A DNA stretch of 40,965 bases, taken from positions 1 to 40,965 of the forward strand of contig WRHK01000034.1 of assembly GCA_009783295.1 (NCBI GenBank). Direction: 5' to 3'. A program made the position numbers and the translations under genes. Below the pieces are notes generated by a model. The model saw nothing but the letters and a program-made list of their open reading frames with translations. It did not search any database and was not told the DNA's origin. Below, one piece after another: positions 31,041-38,653 of the stretch. Source of the DNA: Promicromonosporaceae bacterium (lineage in GTDB: Bacteria; Actinomycetota; Actinomycetes; Actinomycetales; Cellulomonadaceae). The stretch's first letter is position 1, and each line of letters starts with the position of its first letter.

Positions 31041-32485
31041 CAGTCCTCACCGCCGGTGGTCGTCGGGGCGGTGTGCTCGTCGACGTAGGTCTGCTCGATC
31101 TCGGAGAGCGTGTAGCCCCACGCCGCGAGCTGGACCAGGTGCCGGGCCGCGACGTCGTCGTAGTGCTGGGCGGCGTGGTGCGCCGGCGTGCGCCAGAAGT
31201 CGCGGGGGATGCGATGCTCGCCGATCGCGAACGCGAGCGCGAGCAGGTACCAGGTGCCTCCGGCGGGCGTGCGCCCGGCCCGCGCGACGACGTCGTGCTT
31301 GCCCATGCGCTCGCCGAGGAGGTCGTCGAGGACCTGGGAGACGCCGTAGTCGCTGACGGCACCGCGGTCGGACGCGATGACGGCGGCCGCGTGCTGCACG
31401 GCGTCCTTGGGCAGGAGTTTCGGGATCGTGAGCTGCTCGCGCAGCCACCGCGTGCGCACCTCACGGGCCGCGTCGGACGCCTTGTTCTGCGCGACGACGA
31501 GCGCGCGCTCAGCGGCCTGCTCGCCGGAAGGGGCGGGTGCCTCGTCGGAGCGGCGGTAGTGGCCGTTCGCCTTCCAGTCCATGCAGAACGCGATCGCGGT
31601 CGCGTCGGATCCTTCGCGCTCGACCTCGTACCACGACGCCTTCCGCACCCACATGGCGTGCCCTGGGCACGCGGCGTGCTCGTCGACCGTAAGGGCCTTC
31701 TCCGGAGGCTTGTTCTTCGCCTTCGGCTTCGCAGACAGGTTGTCGAGCATCTCGTGCTTGCCTCGGCTGTACGACGGGCGCTCCTCAAGCACGGTCACGC
31801 CGGCCGCGGCGAGCCGGTTGCGCTCTGCGACGATGGCGGCCGCGACGGAGCGCTCGAGACGGGCGATCGCGGCGGCGTGCTCGAGCGCTCCGCGGCCGGA
31901 CTCGATGGCCACCGTGCGCAGCTCGTCGACGACGGCCTGGTCGTCCTCGAACTCCGCCAGCGTCGCTGCCGTCTGCAGGTCGATCTCTGGCTCGGCGATC
32001 GCCGCCTTCGCGGCCTTCGACCCGGCGACGGCGAGCGCTGCGGTGACCTCGGCCTCGGGGCGGCCGAGCTTGCGGGCGATCGTCTTGGGGGTGCGGCCGA
32101 ACAGGGCGAGCTGCTCGACGGCGGCGACCTTCTCGGCGTCGGACAGCGGCCGGCGCTGTTCGTTGAGGCGGTACTGACGGGTGATGCGCTCCTCGTCGTC
32201 CCCGATGCCATCGACGACCCTCACGGGCACGGTCGCCAGGCCGGCCTGCGTGGCGGCGAGGTAGCGGCGCTGCCCGTCGATGATCAGCAGCTGGCCGACC
32301 AGGTCGCGGCGTACCGTGAGCGCGGTCTCCACGCCGTGCTCGGCGACGTCGGCCGCGAACTCCTCGTCGATGCCGGCGTCGGTGCGGATGTTGTCGGCGA
32401 GGACCAGCGTTGCCGGGTCGACGTCGAGGTACTCGCCCGAGCGGGACGCAGCGCCTTCGTGCGGGGCGATGTCGATGGTGGGCAT
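31040..32485 (-). CDS. ParB-like protein
   Basis: The 481-aa protein has a ParB/Srx N-terminal fold: N-I-R-T-D, E-F-A-A-D-V-A-E-H-G-V, L-L-I-I-D-G-Q-R-R-Y-L-A-A-T-Q-A-G, then a helix-turn-helix (K-T-I-A-R-K-L-G-R-P). ParB proteins bind DNA and many use CTP; phage versions may control replication, partition or gene expression. A cysteine/histidine segment (H-A-A-C-P-G-H) and a long helical C-terminus follow. No parA-like partner is seen in the window. Confidence 0.8.
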   Translation of the reverse strand: MPTIDIAPHEGAASRSGEYLDVDPATLVLADNIRTDAGIDEEFAADVAEHGVETALTVRRDLVGQLLIIDGQRRYLAATQAGLATVPVRVVDGIGDDEERITRQYRLNEQRRPLSDAEKVAAVEQLALFGRTPKTIARKLGRPEAEVTAALAVAGSKAAKAAIAEPEIDLQTAATLAEFEDDQAVVDELRTVAIESGRGALEHAAAIARLERSVAAAIVAERNRLAAAGVTVLEERPSYSRGKHEMLDNLSAKPKAKNKPPEKALTVDEHAACPGHAMWVRKASWYEVEREGSDATAIAFCMDWKANGHYRRSDEAPAPSGEQAAERALVVAQNKASDAAREVRTRWLREQLTIPKLLPKDAVQHAAAVIASDRGAVSDYGVSQVLDDLLGERMGKHDVVARAGRTPAGGTWYLLALAFAIGEHRIPRDFWRTPAHHAAQHYDDVAARHLVQLAAWGYTLSEIEQTYVDEHTAPTTTGGED

Positions 32486-32913
32486 CAGCGCACCTCACCG
32501 CGGTCGAGGCGCTGGACGAACTTGACCGTGTACGGGGCGAACGACGCCACCTTGGCGATGCGGTCCCCGGCGATGCTGCCGTAGATGTTCAGCTCGCCGT
32601 GCTCGCCGAACGTCCACCGCTGGACGTCGGTGAGGATCTCGCGGCCCCCGTCGTGCTCGACGACGATCGCGTGCAGCGGCTTCCCGTCCGGGTCCAGGCC
32701 CGACGCGGGCGCCTCGCGGAGCAGCGGCAGAGCGAGCACCGGCACGTCGACGGCGCCGTCCGGCGTCGCGAGGGCCGCGACCTGGGTGGCCCTGAGCGTG
32801 CGGGCCGTCTCGGCGGCGCGGTCGTGCACGGCAGCGGTGATGCCGACGACGGTCGGGGTGGTGGGGCGGCGCGCGGTCAGTGGCGTCACCGGGTTGGTCT
32901 GGGGCTCGGTCAT
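32485..32913 (-). CDS. Hypothetical protein, 142 aa
   Basis: A beta-rich protein with a Pro/Thr-rich start. The C-terminal half, I-L-T-D-V-Q-R-W-T-F-G-E-H-G-E, suggests a compact domain. Its stop overlaps the ParB-like gene as TGATG. No motif recognised. Confidence 0.55.
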   Translation of the reverse strand: MTEPQTNPVTPLTARRPTTPTVVGITAAVHDRAAETARTLRATQVAALATPDGAVDVPVLALPLLREAPASGLDPDGKPLHAIVVEHDGGREILTDVQRWTFGEHGELNIYGSIAGDRIAKVASFAPYTVKFVQRLDRGEVR

Positions 32914-32916
32914 GGG

Positions 32917-33222
32917 TCAGTCCTCCGAGGTCGTGGAGTTCATGTCGTTCTGGGCGCGACGCAGGGGGCACGTCGCGAAGTGCGTGATCGCCGGGTGCTC
33001 GCCCGGTGCCGGCTGCTCACCGCGGGCCAGGGGCCGGCAGGTCTTCCTGCCCGCGGACAGGGCGTGCGACGGCGCGAACCCGCATGCCGGGTCGTAGGCG
33101 ACGTCGAGCGGGATCCACGAGCGGGTCGAGCCCTTCGTCGGCACGTCCGGGATCACGGGGACGAGCTGGATCAGCGCGCCGCAGCCGACGCGGCCGCGGT
33201 CACCGCAGTTCGACGTCTTCAC
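32917..33222 (-). CDS. Cys-rich protein, 101 aa, probable zinc binding
   Basis: Starts GTG at 33222 inside the previous gene's end. C-G-D...C-G-A-L near the start and C-G-F-A...R-K-T-C near the middle, with R-S-W-I-P-L-D between them, make a zinc-ribbon-like frame seen in small actinophage proteins. The ribosome site is weak. Confidence 0.5.
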   Translation of the reverse strand: MKTSNCGDRGRVGCGALIQLVPVIPDVPTKGSTRSWIPLDVAYDPACGFAPSHALSAGRKTCRPLARGEQPAPGEHPAITHFATCPLRRAQNDMNSTTSED

Positions 33223-33982
33223 GGCGCACCGCCCGACGTCGTCGTGGCCATGCGCTCGTATACGACGACGCCGGCGCGGCGCGCCGACGATCCGTCGCGC
33301 CAGCGTGCACCTCGTGGCGGGCGACGTCGGCGAGCGCCCGCAGCGCGGCCAGCTCGCGCGCCGAGACGTCGGCCTCCTCGCGGTGCGCCTCGTCCAGGCC
33401 GTCGCGGACGGCATCGAGCACCCTGGCGTTGGCGAGCGCCGTGACGTCGTCGACGGTCATGTGCCGCTTCGCCTGCCGCGGGACCGCGACGAGCGTCGGA
33501 AGGCCGACGGTGACGTCGAAGGCCGGCACGCTCGCCGGGTTGGTGGTGCCGGCCGACGGCGCGGGCGTCGTTGCCGGCGCGCCGTCGGCCGGGCTCGGGT
33601 CATCGCCCGGCCATGCCTGGATCTCGGGCTCGTCGTCGACGATGCTCATCGAGTCGGTGTCGACGCCGTAGACCAGGCCGTCGGCGGTCGTGATCTCGGC
33701 GCCGTGGGGCGTCCACCCGAAGTCCCCGTCGTCGTAGCCCGACCAGTACGCCGTCAGCGTCCCGACGACCTCGACCCACCGGGTCGGCGCGTCCGTCAGG
33801 GGACCGAGGAGGTAGCCCCTCGCCTCGACGCGGGCGCCGACGAAGAACGGGTCGATGGTGACCGACTTGAGCGCGCCGGCCTCGTCGTAGACCTCGGTGA
33901 CGTGCGATGCAGGACGCTCGGCCTTGTGCACGAGCACGGGCACCATGCCGTCGCCCTCACGCTCGGGCGTGTGGCCGCTCAT
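33200..33982 (-). CDS. Hypothetical protein, 260 aa
   Basis: M-S-G-H-T-P start at an ATGA overlap. The N-terminal 120 residues are strand-rich with W-S-G-Y-D-D-G-D-F-G-W; a Pro/Thr linker follows, then a helical C-terminus. No function recognised. Confidence 0.55.
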   Translation of the reverse strand: MSGHTPEREGDGMVPVLVHKAERPASHVTEVYDEAGALKSVTIDPFFVGARVEARGYLLGPLTDAPTRWVEVVGTLTAYWSGYDDGDFGWTPHGAEITTADGLVYGVDTDSMSIVDDEPEIQAWPGDDPSPADGAPATTPAPSAGTTNPASVPAFDVTVGLPTLVAVPRQAKRHMTVDDVTALANARVLDAVRDGLDEAHREEADVSARELAALRALADVARHEVHAGATDRRRAAPASSYTSAWPRRRRAVRREDVELR

Positions 33983-34212
33983 CGGGCACCACCCAGCGTG
34001 CGACGCTCGACCATGCGGTCCTGCGACTCGACGAGCAGCTGGTATGCCCGCGCGAACTCCATGGCGTAATCCGTGAGCCCTTCGAGCAGCATCCACGTGG
34101 CCTTCTCGGCGCAGGCGGCCTGCGCGCGCTCGAACAGGTCGAAGGCGTTCGAGGAGCGTCGGTGCGTGCGCACGATGGCGAGGGCCTTGGCGGCCTCGTG
34201 GCGGGCGCTCAT
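33979..34212 (-). CDS. Hypothetical protein, 77 aa
   Basis: A helical protein (M-S-A-R-H-E-A-A-K-A-L-A). Starts and ends at ATGA overlaps with both neighbours. The boundary sequence GCGGGCGCTCATCGG at its start is repeated exactly at 34647-34661. Confidence 0.6.
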   Translation of the reverse strand: MSARHEAAKALAIVRTHRRSSNAFDLFERAQAACAEKATWMLLEGLTDYAMEFARAYQLLVESQDRMVERRTLGGAR

Positions 34213-34658
34213 CGGTCGCCCCCGAGCTCGGCGACGATCGCCGCGTCGATGTAGGTCGCGTCGACGGCATCGAGCAGGCGTGCCTGCACTCGCAGCGCGG
34301 CCCGCCCGGGCTCGTCGTCGCGCAGCGCCGGCTGCTGCCGCTCGTCGCGGATGCCCAGGGGGAGCGATGCGAACGCCTCGTCCGCGCCGCCCATCGCGCC
34401 AGCCAGCGCCGCGACGTCGTCCTCGGTGATGTCGCGGACCTGGGCTGCCCAGATGAGGCCTGCCTCCGCGTCGAGGTGGTGACCGACGTGGTCCGGCCGC
34501 AGCGTGCACATCAGCTCGCCGTTGATCGCACCGCACAGGCTCGCGATGGACTCAGCGGCTGCGAGCGCCGCCTCGGCCGCGAGCGCCGCGCGGACGTTGG
34601 TGGGGTGGGACATGTCGTGGCGGCGGAGCCACGCGTCGAACTTGCCGCGGGCGCTCAT
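34209..34658 (-). CDS. Hypothetical protein, 149 aa
   Basis: An alanine-rich helical protein starting M-S-A-R-G-K. A central C-G-A...C-T-L...H-V-G-H-H-L-D pattern could bind zinc and is typical of phage proteins with a 'HxGxHxxxxG.xW' motif. ATG at 34658. Confidence 0.6.
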   Translation of the reverse strand: MSARGKFDAWLRRHDMSHPTNVRAALAAEAALAAAESIASLCGAINGELMCTLRPDHVGHHLDAEAGLIWAAQVRDITEDDVAALAGAMGGADEAFASLPLGIRDERQQPALRDDEPGRAALRVQARLLDAVDATYIDAAIVAELGGDR

Positions 34659-34936
34659 CGGGCCACGGCCTTGCGGTTGCGGGTGATGACGGAGGTGAGC
34701 GGGTCGAGTTCGACGACGGGGGCGAGCGCAGGCGCAGCCGCAGGGACGGCCTTGGTGTCGGCGGTGACGGTGTGCGCGTCGATGTACGCCTGGATGTGCG
34801 CGGTGGTGAAGCGGATCGAGGCGCCGATCTTGACGTGGCCGATCTGCTGCGCGCGGGCCTTGCGGGTCCAGTAGGTGCCGGTCTTGCCGAGCCAGCGGTC
34901 GGCGACCTGGTCGGGGGTGAGGAGGGGGGAGGGCAT
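34655..34936 (-). CDS. Excisionase-like winged-helix DNA-binding protein
   Basis: The 93-aa product has the excisionase/MerR-like HTH pattern near its start: L-L-T-P-D-Q-V-A-D-R-W-L...R-K-A-R-A-Q-Q-I-G-H-V-K-I-G-A-S-I-R-F-T. First gene of the early operon, after the regulator. It could promote excision or regulate early genes. ATG at 34936 follows GAGGAAG. No integrase is visible here. Confidence 0.7.
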   Translation of the reverse strand: MPSPLLTPDQVADRWLGKTGTYWTRKARAQQIGHVKIGASIRFTTAHIQAYIDAHTVTADTKAVPAAAPALAPVVELDPLTSVITRNRKAVAR

Positions 34937-34963
34937 CGCTAGACTTCCTCTCGTTGGTTCGTT

Positions 34964-35005
34964 GAGGCCGGCCCCCGGATGCCAGTCCGTGAGGGGGTCG
35001 GCCTC
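34964..35005 (-). terminator. Hairpin between regulator and early operon
   Basis: Arms 34964-34976 and 34993-35005 (GAGGCCG-CCCCC) form a 13-bp stem with one mismatch, loop 34977-34992. No T-tract follows. Likely an attenuator between the promoter at 35022-35050 and the early operon. Confidence 0.5.
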
Positions 35006-35021
35006 TTCATGTCGCGAGACG

Positions 35022-35050
35022 GTTATAAATCCATCAGTCGAGCGCAACAG
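35022..35050 (-). promoter_or_regulatory. Candidate early promoter
   Basis: On the minus strand TATAAC (35022-35027) makes a good -10. The -35 is weak: CTGTTG at 35045-35050 with a 17-base spacer, or TTGCGC at 35042-35047 closer in. It would drive the excisionase-like gene and the early operon. Confidence 0.4.
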
Positions 35051-35285
35051 ATATGCGCTCGGAGGGGTACAGGTCAGTCACCGTCGTGTCGAAGTGGTCC
35101 GCGAGGACGAAGAGCTCGACGGAGTTGAACGTGGAGCGCCCGGCCTCCTTGCCGCGGTATCCGACCTGGCTGAGACCGAGCACGGAGGCCACGTTCTCCT
35201 GGGTCTCGTTCCGGTGCTCGCGGAGCTCGCGGATGCGAGCCCCGATGCTCTTCCGGAAGGCGATGACGCCGGGTGCGGTGGCCAT
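35034..35285 (-). CDS. XRE-family repressor
   Basis: An 83-aa single-domain HTH protein: I-R-E-L-R-E-H-R-N-E-T-Q-E-N-V-A-S-V, then L-G-L-S-Q-V-G-Y-R-G-K-E, as in Cro/CI-type regulators. It is divergent from the HTH gene at 35369. The start codon lies 6 bases from a good -10 box, so its mRNA is probably leaderless, a trait of lambda CI from its maintenance promoter. It should bind the 21-bp palindrome inside the end of its own gene. Confidence 0.8.
   Translation of the reverse strand: MATAPGVIAFRKSIGARIRELREHRNETQENVASVLGLSQVGYRGKEAGRSTFNSVELFVLADHFDTTVTDLYPSERISVALD
35040..35060. promoter_or_regulatory. 21-bp palindromic operator candidate
   Basis: GAGCGCA-acagata-TGCGCTC is a perfect palindrome with 7-bp arms. 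It overlaps the -35 region of the early promoter and the last codons of the XRE gene. The half-site GAGCGCA occurs again at 35313-35319 beside the repressor promoter. Confidence 0.6.
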
Positions 35286-35291
35286 GCGTCG

Positions 35292-35320
35292 ATGTTAGTT
35301 AGATATGTAACGGAGCGCAA
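35292..35320 (-). promoter_or_regulatory. Promoter of the XRE gene
   Basis: TTGCGC (35315-35320), 17-base spacer, TAACAT (35292-35297), then 6 bases to the ATG at 35285. This spacing predicts transcription start at or next to the start codon. Confidence 0.6.
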
Positions 35321-35354
35321 GGGCGCCACCGATGTATTTTTATCGGGCCGCGTC

Positions 35355-35360
35355 TACTCT
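35355..35360 (+). promoter_or_regulatory. -10 box of the divergent HTH gene
   Basis: TACTCT, 8 bases before the ATG at 35369, fits a -10 box for a leaderless transcript. No convincing -35 is visible, so activation or an extended -10 may be needed. Confidence 0.35.
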
Positions 35361-35368
35361 CTTGAGCC

Positions 35369-35626
35369 ATGACGACCACACCGCAGGACTCGCGGGCCGC
35401 CGACTTCAACCTCGAGCTGTCTCGCGCACTGCGCGCGTTCATGGACGACCACGACATCACGCTGGTCGCCGTCGCCACCTACCTCGGCCGCACGCACGGC
35501 TACGTCTCCCAACGCACGACCGGCCAGGGGGCGCTGCCGGCCGACATCATCGGGGCCGTCGCGGTGCTGGCTCAGCTCTCACCGCGATCGCTCATGGTCG
35601 AGCTCACGGCACGGATGCACGGATAG
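35369..35626 (+). CDS. Divergent HTH regulator
   Basis: An 85-aa protein with a lambda-repressor-like helix bundle: F-M-D-D-H-D-I-T-L-V-A-V-A-T-Y-L-G-R-T-H-G-Y-V-S, then A-D-I-I-G-A-V-A-V-L. It is the plus-strand partner of the XRE gene, so the two probably form the lysogeny switch. Which of the two maintains lysogeny cannot be told from sequence. Confidence 0.75.
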   Translation: MTTTPQDSRAADFNLELSRALRAFMDDHDITLVAVATYLGRTHGYVSQRTTGQGALPADIIGAVAVLAQLSPRSLMVELTARMHG

Positions 35627-35783
35627 CCCCGAGGCTCAGACCGACGACCACGAGGTCGTCCTCGGTGCCCGAGCACAGCTGATCGTCAGCCACGGGGGCT
35701 GCGTCACCGGCGTGGTCCCCGTGGAACCGGCAGCTGATGACCGCGCACGCCGCCGTGCAGACGATCCTGACGAGCTCATGCAT
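35604..35783 (-). CDS. Possible small protein, 59 aa
   Basis: The minus-strand ATG at 35783 follows GGAGGG by 7 bases. The protein has a hydrophobic N-terminus (L-V-R-I-V-C-T-A-A-C-A-V-I) and an acidic middle. Its last 23 bases overlap the end of the HTH gene on the other strand. The good ribosome site is the main support. Confidence 0.4.
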   Translation of the reverse strand: MHELVRIVCTAACAVISCRFHGDHAGDAAPVADDQLCSGTEDDLVVVGLSLGAIRASVP

Positions 35784-36020
35784 CAACGCACCCTCCGGTG
35801 GGTACTCGAGCGGTGAGGGCTACCTCAGTTGGGGTCGCCTTTTCCCGCGGGAGACCCAGTGTGCATCGGTGGTCAGACACCGAATGGCCCGTTTCGTGAT
35901 GCCCGACACCTACCGAGCGCCCGGTTTGCGAATGTTTGCGCAGGTCAACGGCCTTAGGGCGCGTGACGGGGTGAAAATCCTGCATGAGTCCTGGGCGTGA
36001 GTCCTAGCCGTTCACGCAGG
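35784..36020. other. Non-coding prophage end with short repeats
   Basis: No convincing gene. Two 13-base tandem units (GCRTGAGTCCTRG, 35982-35994 and 35995-36007) and two GTTTGCG copies 10 bases apart (35924-35930, 35934-35940). These are similar in scale to integrase or excisionase arm sites, so an attachment region is possible. Confidence 0.35.
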
Positions 36021-36068
36021 CAAACGAAAGAGGCCCCCGACCGGGCGTTGTTGCCTGGTCAGGGGCCT
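36021..36068 (-). terminator. Rho-independent terminator after tRNA-Leu
   Basis: Arms 36031-36046 and 36053-36068 (AGGCCCC-GACC-GGC) pair with two mismatches around GTTGTT. On the minus strand the stem is followed by CTTTCGTTTG, a T-rich tail. Confidence 0.75.
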
Positions 36069-36090
36069 GAATCGTCGCTGTCTCAACGAG

Positions 36091-36174
36091 TGTCCGGAGG
36101 GGGACTTGAACCCCCACGCCCTATACGGGCACTAGCACCTCAAGCTAGCGCGTCTGCCATTCCGCCACCCGGAC
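36091..36174 (-). tRNA. tRNA-Leu (GAG anticodon)
   Basis: 84 bases: acceptor GTCCGGG pairs with TCCGGAC, long variable arm, T-loop GTTCAAGTC. The anticodon loop TTGAGGT gives GAG (36139-36141), reading CUC leucine codons. CCA is not encoded. Type II tRNA with long variable arm is normal for leucine. Its 3' end faces the prophage. Confidence 0.95.
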
Positions 36175-36217
36175 AGGTGACCCGATCCGGCGTTCCCGCC
36201 TTCTCGGTGCGGGGAGA

Positions 36218-36246
36218 AACATAGCACGGGGTCGGGGGGCCCAAGA
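36218..36246 (-). promoter_or_regulatory. Candidate tRNA-Leu promoter
   Basis: TATGTT (36218-36223) as -10, with TCTTGG (36241-36246) 17 bases upstream as a weak -35. It lies about 44 bases ahead of the mature tRNA 5' end. Confidence 0.35.
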
Positions 36247-36326
36247 AACGCGTGCCACCCTGCGCGCCAGCCCCCTGTCGGCGGTGCCAGACTGAGCGGG
36301 TCCGGCATCGTGGGAGGTGGCGTGCG

Positions 36327-37436
36327 TTGACGCAGGACAGGCCGGTCGAGAACGTCCCCCAGTGGCTGCGCACGACGGCGGGGTGGTCGTGGCGTTTCGC
36401 TGCCCTGGTGGTGGCGGTCTCGCTGCTCGTGTACGCCGTCGTGCACGTCCGGCTCGTCTTCGTGGCCGTGTTCATCGCCCTGGTGATGACGGCAGTGCTC
36501 AAGCCCCTGGCCGACTGGTACGGCCGCGTCATGCCGCGCGGGCTGGCCGTCGGGCTCGCGTTCCTCTCGGCGCTCATCGTGGTGGGCGGCCTCGTGACGT
36601 ACGTCGTCGCCTCCGTGGCCGGGCAGTGGCAGACGCTCGCCGACCAGTTCACCAACGGCATCGACCAGATCGTGACGTGGCTGCAGGGCGGGCCTCTTGG
36701 GGCCAACGTGTCGTGGGCGCAGATCGACAACGCGATCGCCGCCGGGCAGCAGTGGCTGTCGAACAACGCCGCAGACATCGCCGCCAACGCCGCGGCCAGC
36801 GCCGGCACCGTCGCCGAGGGGTTCGCGGTCTTCGCCCTCGCCATCTTCTGCACCGTGTTCTTCCTCACGTCCGGCGGCTCGATGTGGAGGTGGTTCCTCG
36901 GGCAGGTGCCCGTCGGGCATCGCGGACGGTGGGCCGAGGCGGCGACGTCGGGCTGGGAGACCTTCTCCGGCTACACGCGCGGCACGGTGATCATCGCCGT
37001 CACCAACGGCCTGCTCGCCGGCATCTTCCTGGCGATCCTCGGCATCCCGCTCGCCGCGCCGCTGGGCGTGCTGGTGTTCATCGGCACGTTCATCCCGCTC
37101 ATCGGCGCCCCGCTGGCCATGTTCATCGCGGCCGTGGTGGCGCTCGCGGCCGAGGGGCCGGTCAAGGCGCTCATCGTGGTGATCGGCATCGCGCTCATCG
37201 GGCAGATCGAGGGGCACCTGCTCCAGCCGCTCATCATGGGCAAGCAGGTGGCGATCCACCCCGTGGCGATCGCGCTGGCCGTCGCCTCCGGCACCGTCCT
37301 CGCGGGCATCCTCGGTGCGGTCGTCGCCGTCCCGGTCGTGGCCGTGACGTGGACCGTCTACTCGGGGCTCCGGCCACCGCCCGAGCCGGTGCCGCCACCG
37401 GAGGAGCCGGCGGAGGACGCCGAGGTCAGCGAGTGA
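36327..37436 (+). CDS. AI-2E transporter family permease
   Basis: The 369-aa protein has about eight membrane helices: two near 20-60, one around 70-95, then a soluble stretch with Trp-Leu-x-x-Gly, and a C-terminal group with G-I-F-L-A-I-L-G-I-P-L-A-A-P-L-G and P-L-I-G-A-P-L-A-M-F. This is the AI-2E/PerM/YdiK-type family; members export small molecules or Na+, though many have no known substrate. A Pro/Glu tail follows. TTG at 36327 has GGAGGT at good spacing; a longer ORF to 36252 has none. Confidence 0.85.
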   Translation: MTQDRPVENVPQWLRTTAGWSWRFAALVVAVSLLVYAVVHVRLVFVAVFIALVMTAVLKPLADWYGRVMPRGLAVGLAFLSALIVVGGLVTYVVASVAGQWQTLADQFTNGIDQIVTWLQGGPLGANVSWAQIDNAIAAGQQWLSNNAADIAANAAASAGTVAEGFAVFALAIFCTVFFLTSGGSMWRWFLGQVPVGHRGRWAEAATSGWETFSGYTRGTVIIAVTNGLLAGIFLAILGIPLAAPLGVLVFIGTFIPLIGAPLAMFIAAVVALAAEGPVKALIVVIGIALIGQIEGHLLQPLIMGKQVAIHPVAIALAVASGTVLAGILGAVVAVPVVAVTWTVYSGLRPPPEPVPPPEEPAEDAEVSE

Positions 37437-38622
37437 GCTCCTCCCGGAGCGCCGACGCCACCGTCGCGTAGTCGTCGACGTCGTTGTACAGCTGGGCGGA
37501 CAGGCGCAGCAGGCCGACGCCGCGCCACGGCATGAGCTGCGTCTCGATGCGGTGGACGTCGGCCAGACGACGGCGCAGCGCCGCCGCGTCCGCGGGGTCG
37601 TCGGCGGCGCCCGGCGGCAAGGGGACCAGGCGCATGCTCGCCTCGGCCTGGCCCAGGCGGCCGTCGAGGGCGGCGTCGAGCAGGTCCTGGCGGGGTGACG
37701 CGTCGGGCCAGAGGTCGGCGAGAGCGGTCGTCACCAGCCGCTGGCCGTCACGGGCGAGGGCCGCGTTGTGCGCGCGGACGTCGTCCGGGCCGAGCCGCTC
37801 CAGCAGGTCGAGCGCGGCGGGGGCGGCCAGCCAGGGCGAGCTGTCCAGGGTTCCCGCTCGCTCGAGCGCCTGCGGGAACCCGGCATCGACACCCCACGAC
37901 ACCACGAGCGGCCGCAGCCCTGCGCGCCGTTCCGGGGCCACCACCAGGGCCGCCGACGGCCGCGGCGCGAACGCCCACTTGTGCAGGTTGCCGAACCAGA
38001 AGTCCGCCCCGAGGGACGCGACGTCGACGTCGAGCATGCCCGGCGCGTGCGCGGCGTCGACCAGCACGGGAACCCCGCGCTCGCGCAGAGCGGCGACGAG
38101 CCAGCCCACGGGCAGGACGCGCGCCGTCGGGGACGTGACGTGGTCGACGACGACGAGGCGCGTCCGCGCGGACACCGCGGCGGTGATGCGGTCGACCACC
38201 TCGCCGTCGTCGGCGAGCAGCGGGACCGCCACCTCGCGGACCTGAGCGCCGACCCGGTCCGCGACCTCGCGCGCGGCCAGCGCGACGGTGCCGTAGCCGT
38301 GGTCGGTGACGAGGAGCTCGTCGCCGGGGGACAGGTCGAGAGACCGCAGCACGAGGGTGGCGGCGGCGCTCGCGTTGGTCATCAGGGCGACGCACTCCGG
38401 GTCGGCGCGCAGGAACGCGGCGACGCGCTCCCGGGCGGCGTCCACGGCGTCGTGCAGCTCGCGCGTGTAGAACGCCGTCGGGTTCGCCTCGGCCCGCTCG
38501 CGGACCCGCCGCTGCGCCTCCTGGACCGGCGCGGGCACCGCGCCGAACGCCCCGTGGTTGAGGTACGTCACGAGGGGGTCGAGCGTGAACAGCTCGGTGC
38601 GGGGGAGGGCGGCGAGGGTCAC
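37426..38622 (-). CDS. Class V aminotransferase-fold enzyme
   Basis: A 398-aa PLP-dependent enzyme of the isopenicillin-N epimerase/CsdA-like group. Visible landmarks: Y-L-N-H-G-A-F-G-A-V near the N-terminus, T-N-A-S-A-A for phosphate binding, V-D-A-A-H-A-P-G for the cofactor Asp and His, and F-G-N-L-H-K-W-A-F-A with the PLP-binding lysine. The substrate is unknown. GTG at 38622 is preferred to an upstream ATG that would overlap the divergent acetyltransferase. It converges with the permease gene, overlapping by 11 bases. Confidence 0.85.
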   Translation of the reverse strand: MTLAALPRTELFTLDPLVTYLNHGAFGAVPAPVQEAQRRVRERAEANPTAFYTRELHDAVDAARERVAAFLRADPECVALMTNASAAATLVLRSLDLSPGDELLVTDHGYGTVALAAREVADRVGAQVREVAVPLLADDGEVVDRITAAVSARTRLVVVDHVTSPTARVLPVGWLVAALRERGVPVLVDAAHAPGMLDVDVASLGADFWFGNLHKWAFAPRPSAALVVAPERRAGLRPLVVSWGVDAGFPQALERAGTLDSSPWLAAPAALDLLERLGPDDVRAHNAALARDGQRLVTTALADLWPDASPRQDLLDAALDGRLGQAEASMRLVPLPPGAADDPADAAALRRRLADVHRIETQLMPWRGVGLLRLSAQLYNDVDDYATVASALREELTR

Positions 38623-38653
38623 CCCGGCACCGTAGTCCTGGCATGCTGCCTCG

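Noticed and set aside
31073-32584. 503-codon plus-strand frame opposite the ParB-like gene
   Set aside because: Antisense shadow; the opposite strand has a clear ParB fold and stop-start coupling.
35737-36000. 87-codon plus-strand frame near the right prophage end
   Set aside because: No ribosome site, no recognisable domain, and it crosses short repeat sequence likely to be an att or regulatory region.
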